Shown: positions 23,889 through 32,724 of the stretch, piece after piece
How positions within the stretch are numbered: the first letter of the stretch is position 1
Layout: each line of letters begins with the position of its first letter
Assembly: GCA_021784555.1 (NCBI GenBank)
Contig: JAJYHY010000015.1
Coordinates: 1 to 46,499, forward strand
Source of the DNA: a bacterium
Lineage (GTDB): Bacteria > Verrucomicrobiota > Verrucomicrobiia > Limisphaerales > UBA8199
DNA length: 46,499 nt
Direction: 5' to 3'
The notes under the pieces: model-generated
Told to the model about the DNA's origin: nothing
What the model saw: the letters and a program-made list of their open reading frames with translations, nothing else
Databases searched by the model: none
Program-made: the position numbers and the translations under genes

Positions 23889-25631
23889 TCAGGCAGGAAA
23901 ATGGAGGCGAAAACCGCTTCCCGCCTTAGGTTCTTCTGTCTTCTCCTTTCTGCCCCCATTTTCCCGCGGCAGCATGGCATCGGCCTCCGCGCCGGCCCGC
24001 AGACGGTTCTGGAATTGTTCCAACTCGGCTATCGCCTCCCCCAGATCAGGCGCTTTGGAGAACGTATTGACGGCGAGTTGCTCGAGGGCCGTCAATTCGT
24101 CCATCGCCTGCTTTTCGGCCTGGTGCGTCAACTCGTTGATTCCGGCGGCCACTCGGTCGCGCCATTCGGCGGCAAGGCGGGAAATGTTCTTCTCGACTTC
24201 CCACCGGGCTTTGCGCTGCAGCACACGGCGAACCAGGGCGCCAAAGAGGGTCATCGGCACTAGGTTGCCAACGGCCATCAGGAACGGGTCCAGCGCATAA
24301 GCAACATCCACCGGCGGGGCGGCGGGGTCCTCGACATCCAAGGAAAACTCCGGCGGAGTAAGGGCGACGCCAAGCGCCGCCCGCACGTGGTCGGCCAGGC
24401 GGTCGTGAAAGGCGCGAAGGGTGCGGGTCAGGTGCCGGCGCGCGCGATGCAGAGGCGAGCGGAACATGTTCTGTTGCGTGCGCGAGACCTCGCTCAGCTC
24501 ACGGTTGAGAAACTCGTTGATCCAATCACGCCAAGCCCTCATGAGCGGGGGCAGGCGCAGCCGCCAGCGGGGGAACTGCGCTCCCAAGCGGGTGGTAATT
24601 TTGTCCTCCAGGCCGCGCTGAATGGGCAGAAGCCGGGCCAGGGACCAGTCCAGTGCGTTGGCGGACCATTCCCGGGCCAAGACGTTCAGTTCCGCGCGGA
24701 GCAGGTCAAACTGGCGGCGCTCCTCGGCGAGGCTTTCCCGAAGCGCCTGGCGGGCGGACTCGGCCTGGGTAGCGGCCGCCAAGGCTACTTGCAGGTAGTT
24801 GAGCACCTGGCTGACAAGGGAGAGCAGCTTGTGCCGGGCGATTTGGCCTGCCGCCTCGTCGCGGTTGTGAATGAGCGGCCGGAACAGCTTCTGTTCGAGT
24901 TCGGTCTTGAGCAGGACTTCTTCCGGCCGCACAGAATAGAAATAGACCGGCACTTCGGTTCCCCATTTAGCTTTCAATTGCCGGTGAACATAAGCCAGCA
25001 CCTCGTTCCGTTGCGCCGCGGTGAGCAAGTCGGCCTTGGTGAGCAGCACGACGATCTTGGGGGTGTGCAGGCGCAGTTGCTCGAGCAGAGCCAAATCCGG
25101 TTCCGAAAGGGGCGCGTCGCAACTGACGGCTACCAGGGCCGCGCCGACGTTGGGCAACCATTGCAGCGTGACCTGGGTGTTGTGGGTGAAGGCGCTGCCC
25201 AGGCCCGGAGTGTCAACGAATCGCAGGGGTTCAAGCCCTTTAAGCGTCGGCAACTCCACCTCGACCGAGGCAACCCGCTTTTCGTTGTTGGGATTGGCGT
25301 CCTCGGCGACATAGCGTCCGATCTCCTCCAGGGGAACGGCCTTGGTGGTCCCATCCAGGAACCGCACCTCGGCCTTCTCGACGGGCCCGTAGCGCAGCCG
25401 GGTAACGACGGCGGTGAGCGGCACGACGCCGATGGGCAACACCGCGCGTCCGGTCAGGCTGTTCAAGAACGAGCTTTTGCCGGCTTTGAAGCGGCCGAAT
25501 ACGGCCACGTCAATGCCGTGGTGGCCGTTAAATTGGCTCCGGCACACCGCGATTTGCGGATGGAGATTGGCCAGCTTCAGTTCATTGGCGAGACCTGAAA
25601 TGCGATTTAGAACCTCCTGAATGTCACGCAT
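23889..25631 (-). CDS. Dynamin-like GTPase (full length)
   Basis: 580 residues. GTPase motifs: G1 GRFKAGKSSFLNSL (46-59), Thr in PLTAVVTR, G3 DTPGLG (about 139-144), G4 TKAD (about 198). A long helical stalk follows, then a hydrophobic stretch AVGNLVPMTLFGALVRRVLQ compatible with a membrane paddle, and a basic C-terminus. Bacterial dynamins remodel or repair membranes and some act in phage defence. It is paired with a second, truncated dynamin (20558-22081), both on the minus strand, with the AAA ATPase between. The start ATG follows a short-period repeat. Confidence 0.85.
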   Translation of the reverse strand: MRDIQEVLNRISGLANELKLANLHPQIAVCRSQFNGHHGIDVAVFGRFKAGKSSFLNSLTGRAVLPIGVVPLTAVVTRLRYGPVEKAEVRFLDGTTKAVPLEEIGRYVAEDANPNNEKRVASVEVELPTLKGLEPLRFVDTPGLGSAFTHNTQVTLQWLPNVGAALVAVSCDAPLSEPDLALLEQLRLHTPKIVVLLTKADLLTAAQRNEVLAYVHRQLKAKWGTEVPVYFYSVRPEEVLLKTELEQKLFRPLIHNRDEAAGQIARHKLLSLVSQVLNYLQVALAAATQAESARQALRESLAEERRQFDLLRAELNVLAREWSANALDWSLARLLPIQRGLEDKITTRLGAQFPRWRLRLPPLMRAWRDWINEFLNRELSEVSRTQQNMFRSPLHRARRHLTRTLRAFHDRLADHVRAALGVALTPPEFSLDVEDPAAPPVDVAYALDPFLMAVGNLVPMTLFGALVRRVLQRKARWEVEKNISRLAAEWRDRVAAGINELTHQAEKQAMDELTALEQLAVNTFSKAPDLGEAIAELEQFQNRLRAGAEADAMLPRENGGRKEKTEEPKAGSGFRLHFPA

Positions 25632-25640
25632 GGTTGGGAA

Positions 25641-25671
25641 GCACAGAAGGAAACAAAGGAAACGAAGGAGG
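25641..25671. repeat. GGAAACAAA short-period repeat
   Basis: CAGAAGGAAACAAAGGAAAC and a further GAAGGAGG unit give an 8-base-period array just upstream of the full-length dynamin start (on the minus strand). Confidence 0.65.
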
Positions 25672-25751
25672 CTGAGTGCTGGGCTGCGGCCCTGAGGCTT
25701 GACAACGGGGCAAATCGCTCATCAGTTGCAGAAACCATGGGTGAGAATTTG

Positions 25752-25880
25752 TCACGTATCACGATTGATCCTGATCTCGCCATCGTCCCAGATGGCGTAA
25801 GCGGCGTGGAGGTCTTCGTCTTTGGGCTGGCCGACGCTGCCGGGATCGACCACCAGCGTCCGGCGGAAGAGCGTCTTCAT
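25752..25880 (-). pseudogene. Metallophosphoesterase (YfcE type) C-terminal remnant
   Basis: 42 codons: MKTLFRRTLVVDPGSVGQPK then DEDLHAAYAIWDDGEIRI. PGSVGQPKDxDxxAAYAI is the C-terminal signature of small calcineurin-like phosphodiesterases; the metal-binding N-terminal 150 or more residues are absent. The ATG overlaps the stop of hyfB as ATGA, which may be chance. Non-functional fragment. Confidence 0.65.
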
Positions 25881-28087
25881 TGGGAGATGATCCAGACGAT
25901 CAATAGCGCCAGAAGCGCATAGGTGACGTAGGCGTTGATCCGCCCGTGGTGCATCGCGGCGAGACATCGCGCGATCCGCAATCCGACCGATTTGACGGGA
26001 TGAAAGACCAACCGGTCCACGAGGTAAACGCGAGCCTTCTCACGCCGGATGGCGGTACGAAAATGCTCCGCCACTGTCTCGCGGGTGTCCTGGATAGTTG
26101 TGGGCCTAAAAATGGCGTCAAAAACGACGCGCACCGGGTTGGAGAAACCCGTCGCGGTGTAGGTCATTTCCGGCAGCAGACGCCGCACGCCGCCGTCCCA
26201 GCGAACACGGCGCGACAATTCGCGACGGCGCGTGAGCCAGACGCGAATGACAACGTAAGTCACGAGCAGCAAAACAACCATGACCACGAGCATGTAGGAC
26301 GTGGACATGGCAAACACGACGGGATTCTCCGTTCCGCCATGATGGAGCACCACCAAGCCGCGACCAGGCAAGGCGCTTTGTCCCACCTGGGCCCCCAAAT
26401 CGTGAAACTCACCCGCGAAAGCCGGCGGCAGAGTGGCGTGTGCCGGATTGGAGGCGAAAAAAGGCGGGACGAGATTCTCAGCGGCGCTTGCCCCAGCCAA
26501 CCGGTTCAGCGCTGAATCAAGCGCCGGAATGACGTAGGTCGGCAGAACGCCAAACGCGAGGCAGAGCGCGGCGAGGATGAATATCGGCGCGAGCGCGCCG
26601 GATGTTGCCTCGGAGACTTGCCGTTTCTCGTCCAACCGGCGCATTCCCAAAAAGCTCATTGCAAATACCTTGACGAAACACGTCACAGCGAGCGCGGCAG
26701 TCAGCGCGAGACCGGCGCCGCACAGGGCAAAGACAATTTTTACGGCGGTTGAGGACAGTTCCGCCGAGCGCAGCATCGTTTGCAACGTGAGCCATTCGCT
26801 GACGAAGCCGTTGAAGGGCGGCAGCGCGGAAATGGCGAGCGTGCCGGCAAGGAAGCCCAGGGCCGTCAGCGGCATCCATCTGATAAGCCCGCCCAGCCGG
26901 TCCATGTCGCGCGTGCCAGCCTGCCCCTCAACCGCGCCCGCGCCGAAAAACAGGAGCGTCTTGTAGAGTGAGTGATTGATGAGATGATAGAGCGCGGCGA
27001 CGAAGGCAATCGCCGCCAGGGCTGGATGAGCGGTCGCCACAAACACCATGCCCGCGCCGATGCCGGCGACGATGATGCCGGCGTTTTCAATCGAACTATG
27101 CGCCAGCACCAGCTTGAGGTCGTTGTCCGTCGTCGCGTAGAGAATTCCCACCAGCGCCGACAGCGTTCCGATGACCAGCGCCAACAAACCGGGGCCGGCA
27201 TGCGTCGCCGGCATTAGGTCGGCGTTGACCCGCAGGATTCCGTAGAGGCCCAGGTTCAACGTCGCGCCCGCAAGCACGGGAACGAACGCGCGCGGTGCGG
27301 CGGCGTAAGCGCGCGGCAGCCAGGAGTTTACCGGCACAATTCCGGTCTTTACCCCGAAGCCGAAGAACGAGAGCAGAAACACCGCCCAGCGCACGGCGGA
27401 ATGGAGTGTTGGAAGGATGGGGTATTGGAGTCTTGAGGCGGCGGCCGTCACATTGGTTACGTTCGTCGCATTGACCCAGTGCTCTTTGATAGCCGCAAAG
27501 TCCAAAGAGTTCACGCCAGCAGCCAGCAACAGAAATCCGATGGCGACCGCCAGCGTTCCCGCCTCTCCCATTGCCAGCAGCAGATAGCCAGAGCCTGCCT
27601 GTCCGTTCTCGTATTCGTGAGAAGACACAATCAGCAAATAACAAAGGATGGACATGACTTCCCACGCGAGCAGGAACAGCACGGCGTCGCCAGCGAGGAA
27701 TATCAAGGCGATGGATACATACAGCCCGAGCAGGAGGATGGTGAATGGCCGGCTATCCCGCCGCTCCGGCTTTCGATTGAGTTCACTTCCGGCAAAAATC
27801 GAGGCGGGAAAGAGGACGAGGCCTGTGACAAAAAGAAATACCCCCGAGAGGCGGTCTAGATGCAAAGTCAGCGTCGTAGCCAGCCCCGGCAGCGACCAGA
27901 GCGGTTGAGTGAACGTCTTACCGGCGAGCAACGCGTTGGCGCCCGCCAACATCAAGGCAATCGCCGCGAGACAACCGACCCACGCCAGCAGGCGGCCCTG
28001 CCGCGCGGCCGGAACAACCAGCGACAAAGCAATGCCCGTTGCGCAGACCGGGAAGAATGTCCAGATGAGCATTGGATTAGTCGTCAT
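25877..28087 (-). CDS. hyfB: HyfB/NuoL-like antiporter subunit of the hydrogenase-4-like complex
   Basis: 736 residues with about 16 membrane helices, a member of the Mrp/NuoL-HyfB proton-pumping family. Conserved charged positions are seen in LAWEVMSILCYLLI, TGIVPVNSWLPRAYAAAP, and ALYHLINHSLYKTLLFFGAG (His/Lys of the proton path). It is the last gene of the complex and is separated from hyfI by a Phd-VapC pair on the opposite strand. It should translocate ions with HyfF and HyfC. It lies far downstream of the fluoride riboswitch, so its co-transcription across the inserted pair is uncertain. Confidence 0.9.
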   Translation of the reverse strand: MTTNPMLIWTFFPVCATGIALSLVVPAARQGRLLAWVGCLAAIALMLAGANALLAGKTFTQPLWSLPGLATTLTLHLDRLSGVFLFVTGLVLFPASIFAGSELNRKPERRDSRPFTILLLGLYVSIALIFLAGDAVLFLLAWEVMSILCYLLIVSSHEYENGQAGSGYLLLAMGEAGTLAVAIGFLLLAAGVNSLDFAAIKEHWVNATNVTNVTAAASRLQYPILPTLHSAVRWAVFLLSFFGFGVKTGIVPVNSWLPRAYAAAPRAFVPVLAGATLNLGLYGILRVNADLMPATHAGPGLLALVIGTLSALVGILYATTDNDLKLVLAHSSIENAGIIVAGIGAGMVFVATAHPALAAIAFVAALYHLINHSLYKTLLFFGAGAVEGQAGTRDMDRLGGLIRWMPLTALGFLAGTLAISALPPFNGFVSEWLTLQTMLRSAELSSTAVKIVFALCGAGLALTAALAVTCFVKVFAMSFLGMRRLDEKRQVSEATSGALAPIFILAALCLAFGVLPTYVIPALDSALNRLAGASAAENLVPPFFASNPAHATLPPAFAGEFHDLGAQVGQSALPGRGLVVLHHGGTENPVVFAMSTSYMLVVMVVLLLVTYVVIRVWLTRRRELSRRVRWDGGVRRLLPEMTYTATGFSNPVRVVFDAIFRPTTIQDTRETVAEHFRTAIRREKARVYLVDRLVFHPVKSVGLRIARCLAAMHHGRINAYVTYALLALLIVWIISQ

Positions 28088-28144
28088 CTTGAAAGGCGAT
28101 TGCCAAGGCTTGACTCAGCGCACAAAATGGTCATATTTTTGGTC

Positions 28145-28360
28145 ATGCAGGCGGCTATTGCCGAAGTGAAAAAACGATTGTGCGAGCTGGTGGACCGGGT
28201 TGAATCGGGCGAAACCGTTGTGATATTACGGCATGGCCGGCCTGCCGCGCGGCTGATGCCGATGCCGGGGCGGGGCACGGCATGGCGGGTGGAGACGCCC
28301 GACAACCCGGAGGCATACCGCGGCATCAACGTTGACGAGCCGGTCCTGGAAGAGATTTGA
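28145..28360 (+). CDS. Phd/YefM-type antitoxin
   Basis: 71 residues. MQAAIAEVKKRLCELVDRVE then SGETVVILRHGRPAARLMPM is the usual Phd fold and neutralising sequence. ATG 28145 chosen; ATG 28127 adds six residues. TGA overlaps the toxin's TTG start. It should bind VapC and repress the pair. It lies antisense to and between hyfI and hyfB, with its start just 58 bases after the hyfB start on the other strand. Confidence 0.75.
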   Translation: MQAAIAEVKKRLCELVDRVESGETVVILRHGRPAARLMPMPGRGTAWRVETPDNPEAYRGINVDEPVLEEI

Positions 28361-28758
28361 ATTTGAGGATCCTTGCTGACACCGGAATCTGGTTCCGCTT
28401 TGTGCGGCGTCTGCCATTGCCGCGCAGGATTGAAACCGCCCTGGAAGACAGCGGGAACCTGCGTTACCTGTGTCCCATTTCCAGTATGGAGATCGTCCGC
28501 AAATGGCGCACGGGCAGATTGCCTTGTCCAGATCCGGCAACGTGGCTGGACTCGGCGTTGGAGGGGGTCGAAGTCTTGCCAATTACCGAACCGGTTGCCC
28601 GCCAAGCCGCGATGTGGGAATGGGAACACAAGGACCCGGCAGACCGGCTCATTGCCGCGACGGCGCGCCTGCATGGCATCGAGCTTTGGCACACGGATAC
28701 TGTCTTGCAGAAACTCGCCGGTTTTCCGCAACGGTATTTTAAGGCGGTGGCCTTGTAG
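28357..28758 (+). CDS. VapC-type PIN toxin
   Basis: 133 residues from TTG 28357 overlapping the antitoxin stop (TTGA). PIN acidic positions D8 (LADTGIW), E45 (SSMEIVRK), D93 and D96 (KDPADRLI), and the late Thr/Asp in LWHTDTVL are all present, so RNase activity is expected. Complete. Its end is 8 bases from the 3' end of hyfI, the two being convergent. A toxin-antitoxin pair inside a complex-I-like operon is unusual. Confidence 0.85.
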   Translation: MNLRILADTGIWFRFVRRLPLPRRIETALEDSGNLRYLCPISSMEIVRKWRTGRLPCPDPATWLDSALEGVEVLPITEPVARQAAMWEWEHKDPADRLIAATARLHGIELWHTDTVLQKLAGFPQRYFKAVAL

Positions 28759-28765
28759 CTCCATT

Positions 28766-29563
28766 TTATGCCTTTGTCCTTGCTGAGGCCGCAGCAGCGT
28801 GCCCGGATTCGTTAGGCGTCTCTTTTTCCGGCGGGGCCTGAACGGCGGGCGACCAGGGCGCCTTGCGCCCCACGGCCACCAGCAAGCCGTGCAAAATAGC
28901 GAGCGGCGGCGCGGGATTGCCCGGCACTTCCACGTCCACCGGCAGCACATCCGCCACGCCTTTCGTGCAAACAAAGCTGTCGGCGAATACGCCGCCGGTC
29001 AATGCACACGCGCCCACGGCGACAACCCGTTTTGGTGTCGGCATTGCCTCATAGACCTTTTGGAGGGTGAACTTGATATGGTCCGTCACCGCCCCGACGA
29101 CCAGCAGCACGTCCGCATGGCGCGGTGTCGGCGTAATGAAAAACCCGAGCCGGTGCATGTTGTAGTAAGGGTTATTGAGTTGCCGGACTTCGTTGAGGCA
29201 GGCACCGCAATCGCCAGCGTCCATAACGCAAATGTGGATGGACTTCTCGAATGGCCGGCCAAACTCGCCCTGGCCGTCGCGAATCGTTCCCCACTCGTAG
29301 TCCTGCCGCCAATTGACCGGTTGGTTCGCCCCATGCATGCATCGGTAGCAATGAATGCAATGGCGCTCGTCCACAACGAGTTGCCCGTCGCGCGCGCTGA
29401 ACACCCGGGTTGGGCAACGCGCCATCAGCGAATTCATTTGCTCCAGCGGGTAGGCGCCGCCTAGAGGCAAGCCCGGCGACACGCCCGCCGCCGTTTCTGG
29501 CTTGGCCGGGTAGGCGGTGGTCTGGATGCCCCGGCGAATCCCGTTAATGACCCATTGGCTCAT
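28766..29563 (-). CDS. hyfI: HyfI/NuoB-like small subunit with N-terminal iron-sulfur segment
   Basis: 265 residues. N-terminal part carries RCPTRVF and CIHCYRCM, enough for one [4Fe-4S] cluster. The NuoB-like part has CGAC (from DAGDCGACLNEV) and GACALTGG for the N2-type cluster, but the fourth ligand is replaced: the family's PGCP reads VPGNPAPP, codon AAT. The Pro-rich C-terminal tail is not conserved. It transfers electrons toward HyfG. Loss of the ligand fits a changed or dead redox centre. Twelve bases separate it from hyfG. Confidence 0.85.
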   Translation of the reverse strand: MSQWVINGIRRGIQTTAYPAKPETAAGVSPGLPLGGAYPLEQMNSLMARCPTRVFSARDGQLVVDERHCIHCYRCMHGANQPVNWRQDYEWGTIRDGQGEFGRPFEKSIHICVMDAGDCGACLNEVRQLNNPYYNMHRLGFFITPTPRHADVLLVVGAVTDHIKFTLQKVYEAMPTPKRVVAVGACALTGGVFADSFVCTKGVADVLPVDVEVPGNPAPPLAILHGLLVAVGRKAPWSPAVQAPPEKETPNESGHAAAASARTKA

Positions 29564-29575
29564 AGGATTTGCGAT

Positions 29576-31183
29576 TTACCGATCATTTTCCGCAACGGAT
29601 AAATCAAACGTCGAGAGCATGATGGGGAAATCCTGAAAGGCAAACTTCTCAACGGCCAGATGGAAACCGTGCCAGTTGGCGAAGGATGGCGTCAGGATGT
29701 GGTAGCGGACGATCTTTCCCTCATCGTTCAGCCGCACCCAATGGAACGTCGCTCCGCGCGGCGCTTCGACCCAGCCCAGCGCCGCGCCCGCGCCCAAAGA
29801 AAGGGATTGATGGATTATTGGATTATTGGATTGTTGGGTTTGGAGCGCGGCAACCGCTTGCTCCATGATGCGCACGGATTGCCGGGCCTCGGCAAAGAGG
29901 ATGCGCAACCGCGCGTAGCCGTCGCCCTCCGTTTCGCCGGGCACGTCGAACTGATAATCCTCGTAACTGAGGTAGGGCTGAGCCCGGCGCAAATCGCGAA
30001 CCACACCCGATGCGCGCGCAATGGGGCCGAGCAATCCGTAAACCCAGGCGGTGCGTTGCGGCACGATGCCGACCTGTTCGAGACGGTCGAGGAAGCTGCT
30101 GGATACGCGCAGGCGCTGTTCCAGTTGGTTCAACAGCTTTAGTGTGCGCCGGCACTGTTCGAGTGCCTTTGCACACGCTTCGTCCGACAAATTGCGAGAA
30201 AGCCCGCCTAGTGCAACCAGGCCGAAGAGATAGCGATGGCCGGTGAGTTCGCCCGACGTCCGCAATAGGTCCTCTTCCAAAATGCCGGCCTGACTATTGG
30301 CCACAACCAGGCCCGTGGATTCGCAAATCTCCTGAATTGCGCCGGCGTGCTGGCGCAGCCGTTCGAGTTCGGCCAGGAACACGCGGAGGATGCGTGCGCG
30401 TGGCGGCACATTCGCGCCGCAGATCCTTTCCACCGCCTCACAGAAGGCGAGTCCATGCGCAAAGGCTGTGGTTGCCGCGAATCGTTCGGCCAATAGAAGG
30501 ACCCGGTCCGGGGTTTTGCCTTCCGCGAGCTTCTCAACGGCGCGCCACTTGTAAAACAAACGGGGTGTGGAGCGAATTACGTCCTCCCCAACGCTTTCGA
30601 GCAGGAAATGGGCCGGTTCGGTCACGCCGGAATATTTCGGGCCGACCGGCATCACGAACGCGCCCGGCTCTTGAACGATACGGCGCGGACGCCAGTCGGT
30701 GGCCGGCCTCCGGTGATGCATCGCGGCTTGGGCATCGAAACTCCGGCGCATCGGCTCGACCCCTTCCTGCCAGGCGTCGTCGTGGAGAATAAAATCCCCC
30801 AGCCGTGGATGCCCCTCGAAGACCACGCCGAACATATCCTCCGCCTCGCGCTCGTGCCAGTCCGCCGCGTGGACGAATTTGGCAATGCTCGGAAATGTCT
30901 TGTCCGCGAGAGGGGCGGTAACGGGAACATGAACGAAGCCATTATCGGTAGGGCGCCCCACCTCACCGTCGCCATAAAAAACGTAGCGCAACTGCCATTC
31001 GTCGGAGCCCTCCTCAACAATCAGCCCGCCGAAGCTGTAATTCCACTCCAGGAAAAGCCGTCCACTCAGTTCCGGCAGCACGGCATGAGTACAGGTCACT
31101 TCGCAATTCGAACCATTGTAGCGGCACTGCGCTTGCCCGGGCCAGCGTCGCTCGACTTCGTTTCTGAGTTCGTTGCGGTTCAT
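29576..31183 (-). CDS. hyfG: HyfG-like large subunit (NuoC-NuoD fusion) without nickel ligands
   Basis: 535 residues. ATG at 31183 overlaps the hyfF stop (ATGA). Residues 1 to about 160 are NuoC-like (ADWHEREAEDMFGVVFEGH). The rest is NuoD/HyfG-like. The N-terminal CGIC of [NiFe] enzymes is AATT here (LAERFAATTAFAH), and the C-terminal DPCxxC is FDLSVAENDR, so all four nickel-ligand cysteines are missing. This is the signature of Ehr-type hydrogenase-related complexes that cannot make H2. A short-period repeat is read in frame as TQQSNNPIIHQS at about 449-460. Confidence 0.9.
   Translation of the reverse strand: MNRNELRNEVERRWPGQAQCRYNGSNCEVTCTHAVLPELSGRLFLEWNYSFGGLIVEEGSDEWQLRYVFYGDGEVGRPTDNGFVHVPVTAPLADKTFPSIAKFVHAADWHEREAEDMFGVVFEGHPRLGDFILHDDAWQEGVEPMRRSFDAQAAMHHRRPATDWRPRRIVQEPGAFVMPVGPKYSGVTEPAHFLLESVGEDVIRSTPRLFYKWRAVEKLAEGKTPDRVLLLAERFAATTAFAHGLAFCEAVERICGANVPPRARILRVFLAELERLRQHAGAIQEICESTGLVVANSQAGILEEDLLRTSGELTGHRYLFGLVALGGLSRNLSDEACAKALEQCRRTLKLLNQLEQRLRVSSSFLDRLEQVGIVPQRTAWVYGLLGPIARASGVVRDLRRAQPYLSYEDYQFDVPGETEGDGYARLRILFAEARQSVRIMEQAVAALQTQQSNNPIIHQSLSLGAGAALGWVEAPRGATFHWVRLNDEGKIVRYHILTPSFANWHGFHLAVEKFAFQDFPIMLSTFDLSVAENDR
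29804..29838. repeat. GGATTATT short-period repeat read in frame inside hyfG
   Basis: Units GGATTGAT, GGATTATT, GGATTATT, GGATTGTT make an 8-9 base period array. On the minus strand it adds the residues QQSNNPII to the HyfG protein without breaking its frame. Confidence 0.75.
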
Positions 31184-32724
31184 TTCGTCAGCGCGCCGGC
31201 GGCCAGAGCCAGCAGGTCGTGCAACGGTTTCGGAATATAGACGCCGAGCAGCAGCACCGGGACGGAGGCCAGCACAAGCGCCAGTTTGCAACTCAAGGGA
31301 ATTGGATTGACGGATTGCTGGATAATTGGATTATTGGATTGTTGAGAGGGCGTGTCTGGGTGTTTCTTCCCATCAATCGGTTTATCCTCTAATCCATCCG
31401 TCCGGTCTTCGTCCGAGGCACCGAAGACGATGCGGTTGACGTGGAGCATGATGCCGAAGAAGGCGATGACAATGAACACCGCCAGCAGGCCCGTCACAAT
31501 GTAACGGCTCTGCGTCACACCCGCCTTGAGAATCGAAAACTCGCTCAAGAAAACCGCGAGCGGCGGGGCGCCCGTGATGGCCAGTCCGCCCAGAACCAGC
31601 GCCGCGCCTGCGGCAGGGGACCTGCGGATCAGCGAGCGCACGGCGGCGATTTCGCGCGTGCCCACGACGAGCAAGGTTGCGCCCGCCGCGAAGAAACAGA
31701 ATGACTTCGTCACCGAGTGCGCCACGATTTGCTGCATCGCGCCGTAACTGGCGGCGGACGTGCCGAGACCAACCGCGGTCAGAATGACACCCATGTGCTC
31801 GACGGTGGAAAACGCAAACATCCGCTTGTAATCGCTCACTTGCAGCAACAGGAAGGCGGCGGTGCCAACTGAAATGAGTCCGAGAAGGATTGCCCACGCG
31901 TCCGCATGGGAATTGGGCGCGGCTTGCATCACGGGAAACATCCGGAGAATGACATAGAGAATCGCCGTGGTTTCCACGCCCGAAAGCAGGGCGCACACCG
32001 GCGAGGGCGCTTGACTATGCGCATCCGGCAGCCACGTGTGCATCGGCACCAGCCCGACCTTCGTTCCAAGTCCGACGAGGATGAACACAAAAGCCGTCTG
32101 CAACAGAACCGGCGGCATTCGGGGCGCGGCGGCAATCAATCCGCTCCAGGTGTACGGTTGGCTGCTGCCTGAGGCCTGCATCGCCGCGAACAAGACCAGA
32201 AACCCAAACAGCGCGAATCCCGCGCCGAGCAGCGAGAGCAGCACGTACTTCCACGATGCTTCGAGCGCCTCGGTCGTGTTGTCAAACGAAACCAGAAGCG
32301 CCGAACAAAGCGTCGTTAACTCCACGACGATCCAGACCAGCGTCGGCTCCGCCAGCACGGGAATGGCCACCATCGAGAAGATGAACAAATTATAGTTTGC
32401 GTAATAGAGCCGCAGTTTTCCTGGTGCGAGGTTTTCGTGGCCGAGGTAGCCGATGGAGAAAATCGCCGCCGTCGTCGCAACGAGTGAAATCAGGAGCACG
32501 ATCAATGCTCCCAGACCGTCCACGGAAATCCATTTCAGCATCCATACAGGCGGCGCACTCACGAATGGCCCGCCCGCAGCAAGCCGCCACGCAATGTTCG
32601 TGGTCAACACCAGGAGTGCTGCGTTTGCGACGACGGTCACGGCCATCGGCCAGGCGCGTTTGAGCGGAATGCACACCAGCGCGGTCGCCACGAGCGGAAT
32701 CAGCAGAATGATCAGAACGCTCAT
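31180..32724 (-). CDS. hyfF: HyfF/NuoN-like antiporter subunit
   Basis: 514 residues, about 13 membrane helices. Conserved: VELTTLCSALLVSF, VGLVPMHTWLPDAHSQAPSP, and VAHSVTKSFCFFAAG (His/Lys proton path). It forms the second ion-translocating module. A loop near the C-terminus (about 460-474) is filled by a repeat-coded QQSNNPIIQQSVNPI, in an exposed position between two helices where it may be tolerated. ATGA overlaps link it to hyfE upstream and hyfG downstream. Confidence 0.9.
   Translation of the reverse strand: MSVLIILLIPLVATALVCIPLKRAWPMAVTVVANAALLVLTTNIAWRLAAGGPFVSAPPVWMLKWISVDGLGALIVLLISLVATTAAIFSIGYLGHENLAPGKLRLYYANYNLFIFSMVAIPVLAEPTLVWIVVELTTLCSALLVSFDNTTEALEASWKYVLLSLLGAGFALFGFLVLFAAMQASGSSQPYTWSGLIAAAPRMPPVLLQTAFVFILVGLGTKVGLVPMHTWLPDAHSQAPSPVCALLSGVETTAILYVILRMFPVMQAAPNSHADAWAILLGLISVGTAAFLLLQVSDYKRMFAFSTVEHMGVILTAVGLGTSAASYGAMQQIVAHSVTKSFCFFAAGATLLVVGTREIAAVRSLIRRSPAAGAALVLGGLAITGAPPLAVFLSEFSILKAGVTQSRYIVTGLLAVFIVIAFFGIMLHVNRIVFGASDEDRTDGLEDKPIDGKKHPDTPSQQSNNPIIQQSVNPIPLSCKLALVLASVPVLLLGVYIPKPLHDLLALAAGALTK
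31301..31346. repeat. GGATTATT short-period repeat read in frame inside hyfF
   Basis: Units GGATTGACG, GATTGCTG, GATAATTG, GATTATTG, GATTGTTG give an 8-9 base period, in frame in hyfF as SQQSNNPIIQQSVNPI. Near-identical in sense to the array in hyfG, 1.5 kb away. Confidence 0.8.

Noticed and set aside
24387..25598. 403-codon plus-strand frame opposite the full-length dynamin
   Set aside because: The minus strand has all GTPase motifs; the plus product is low-quality.
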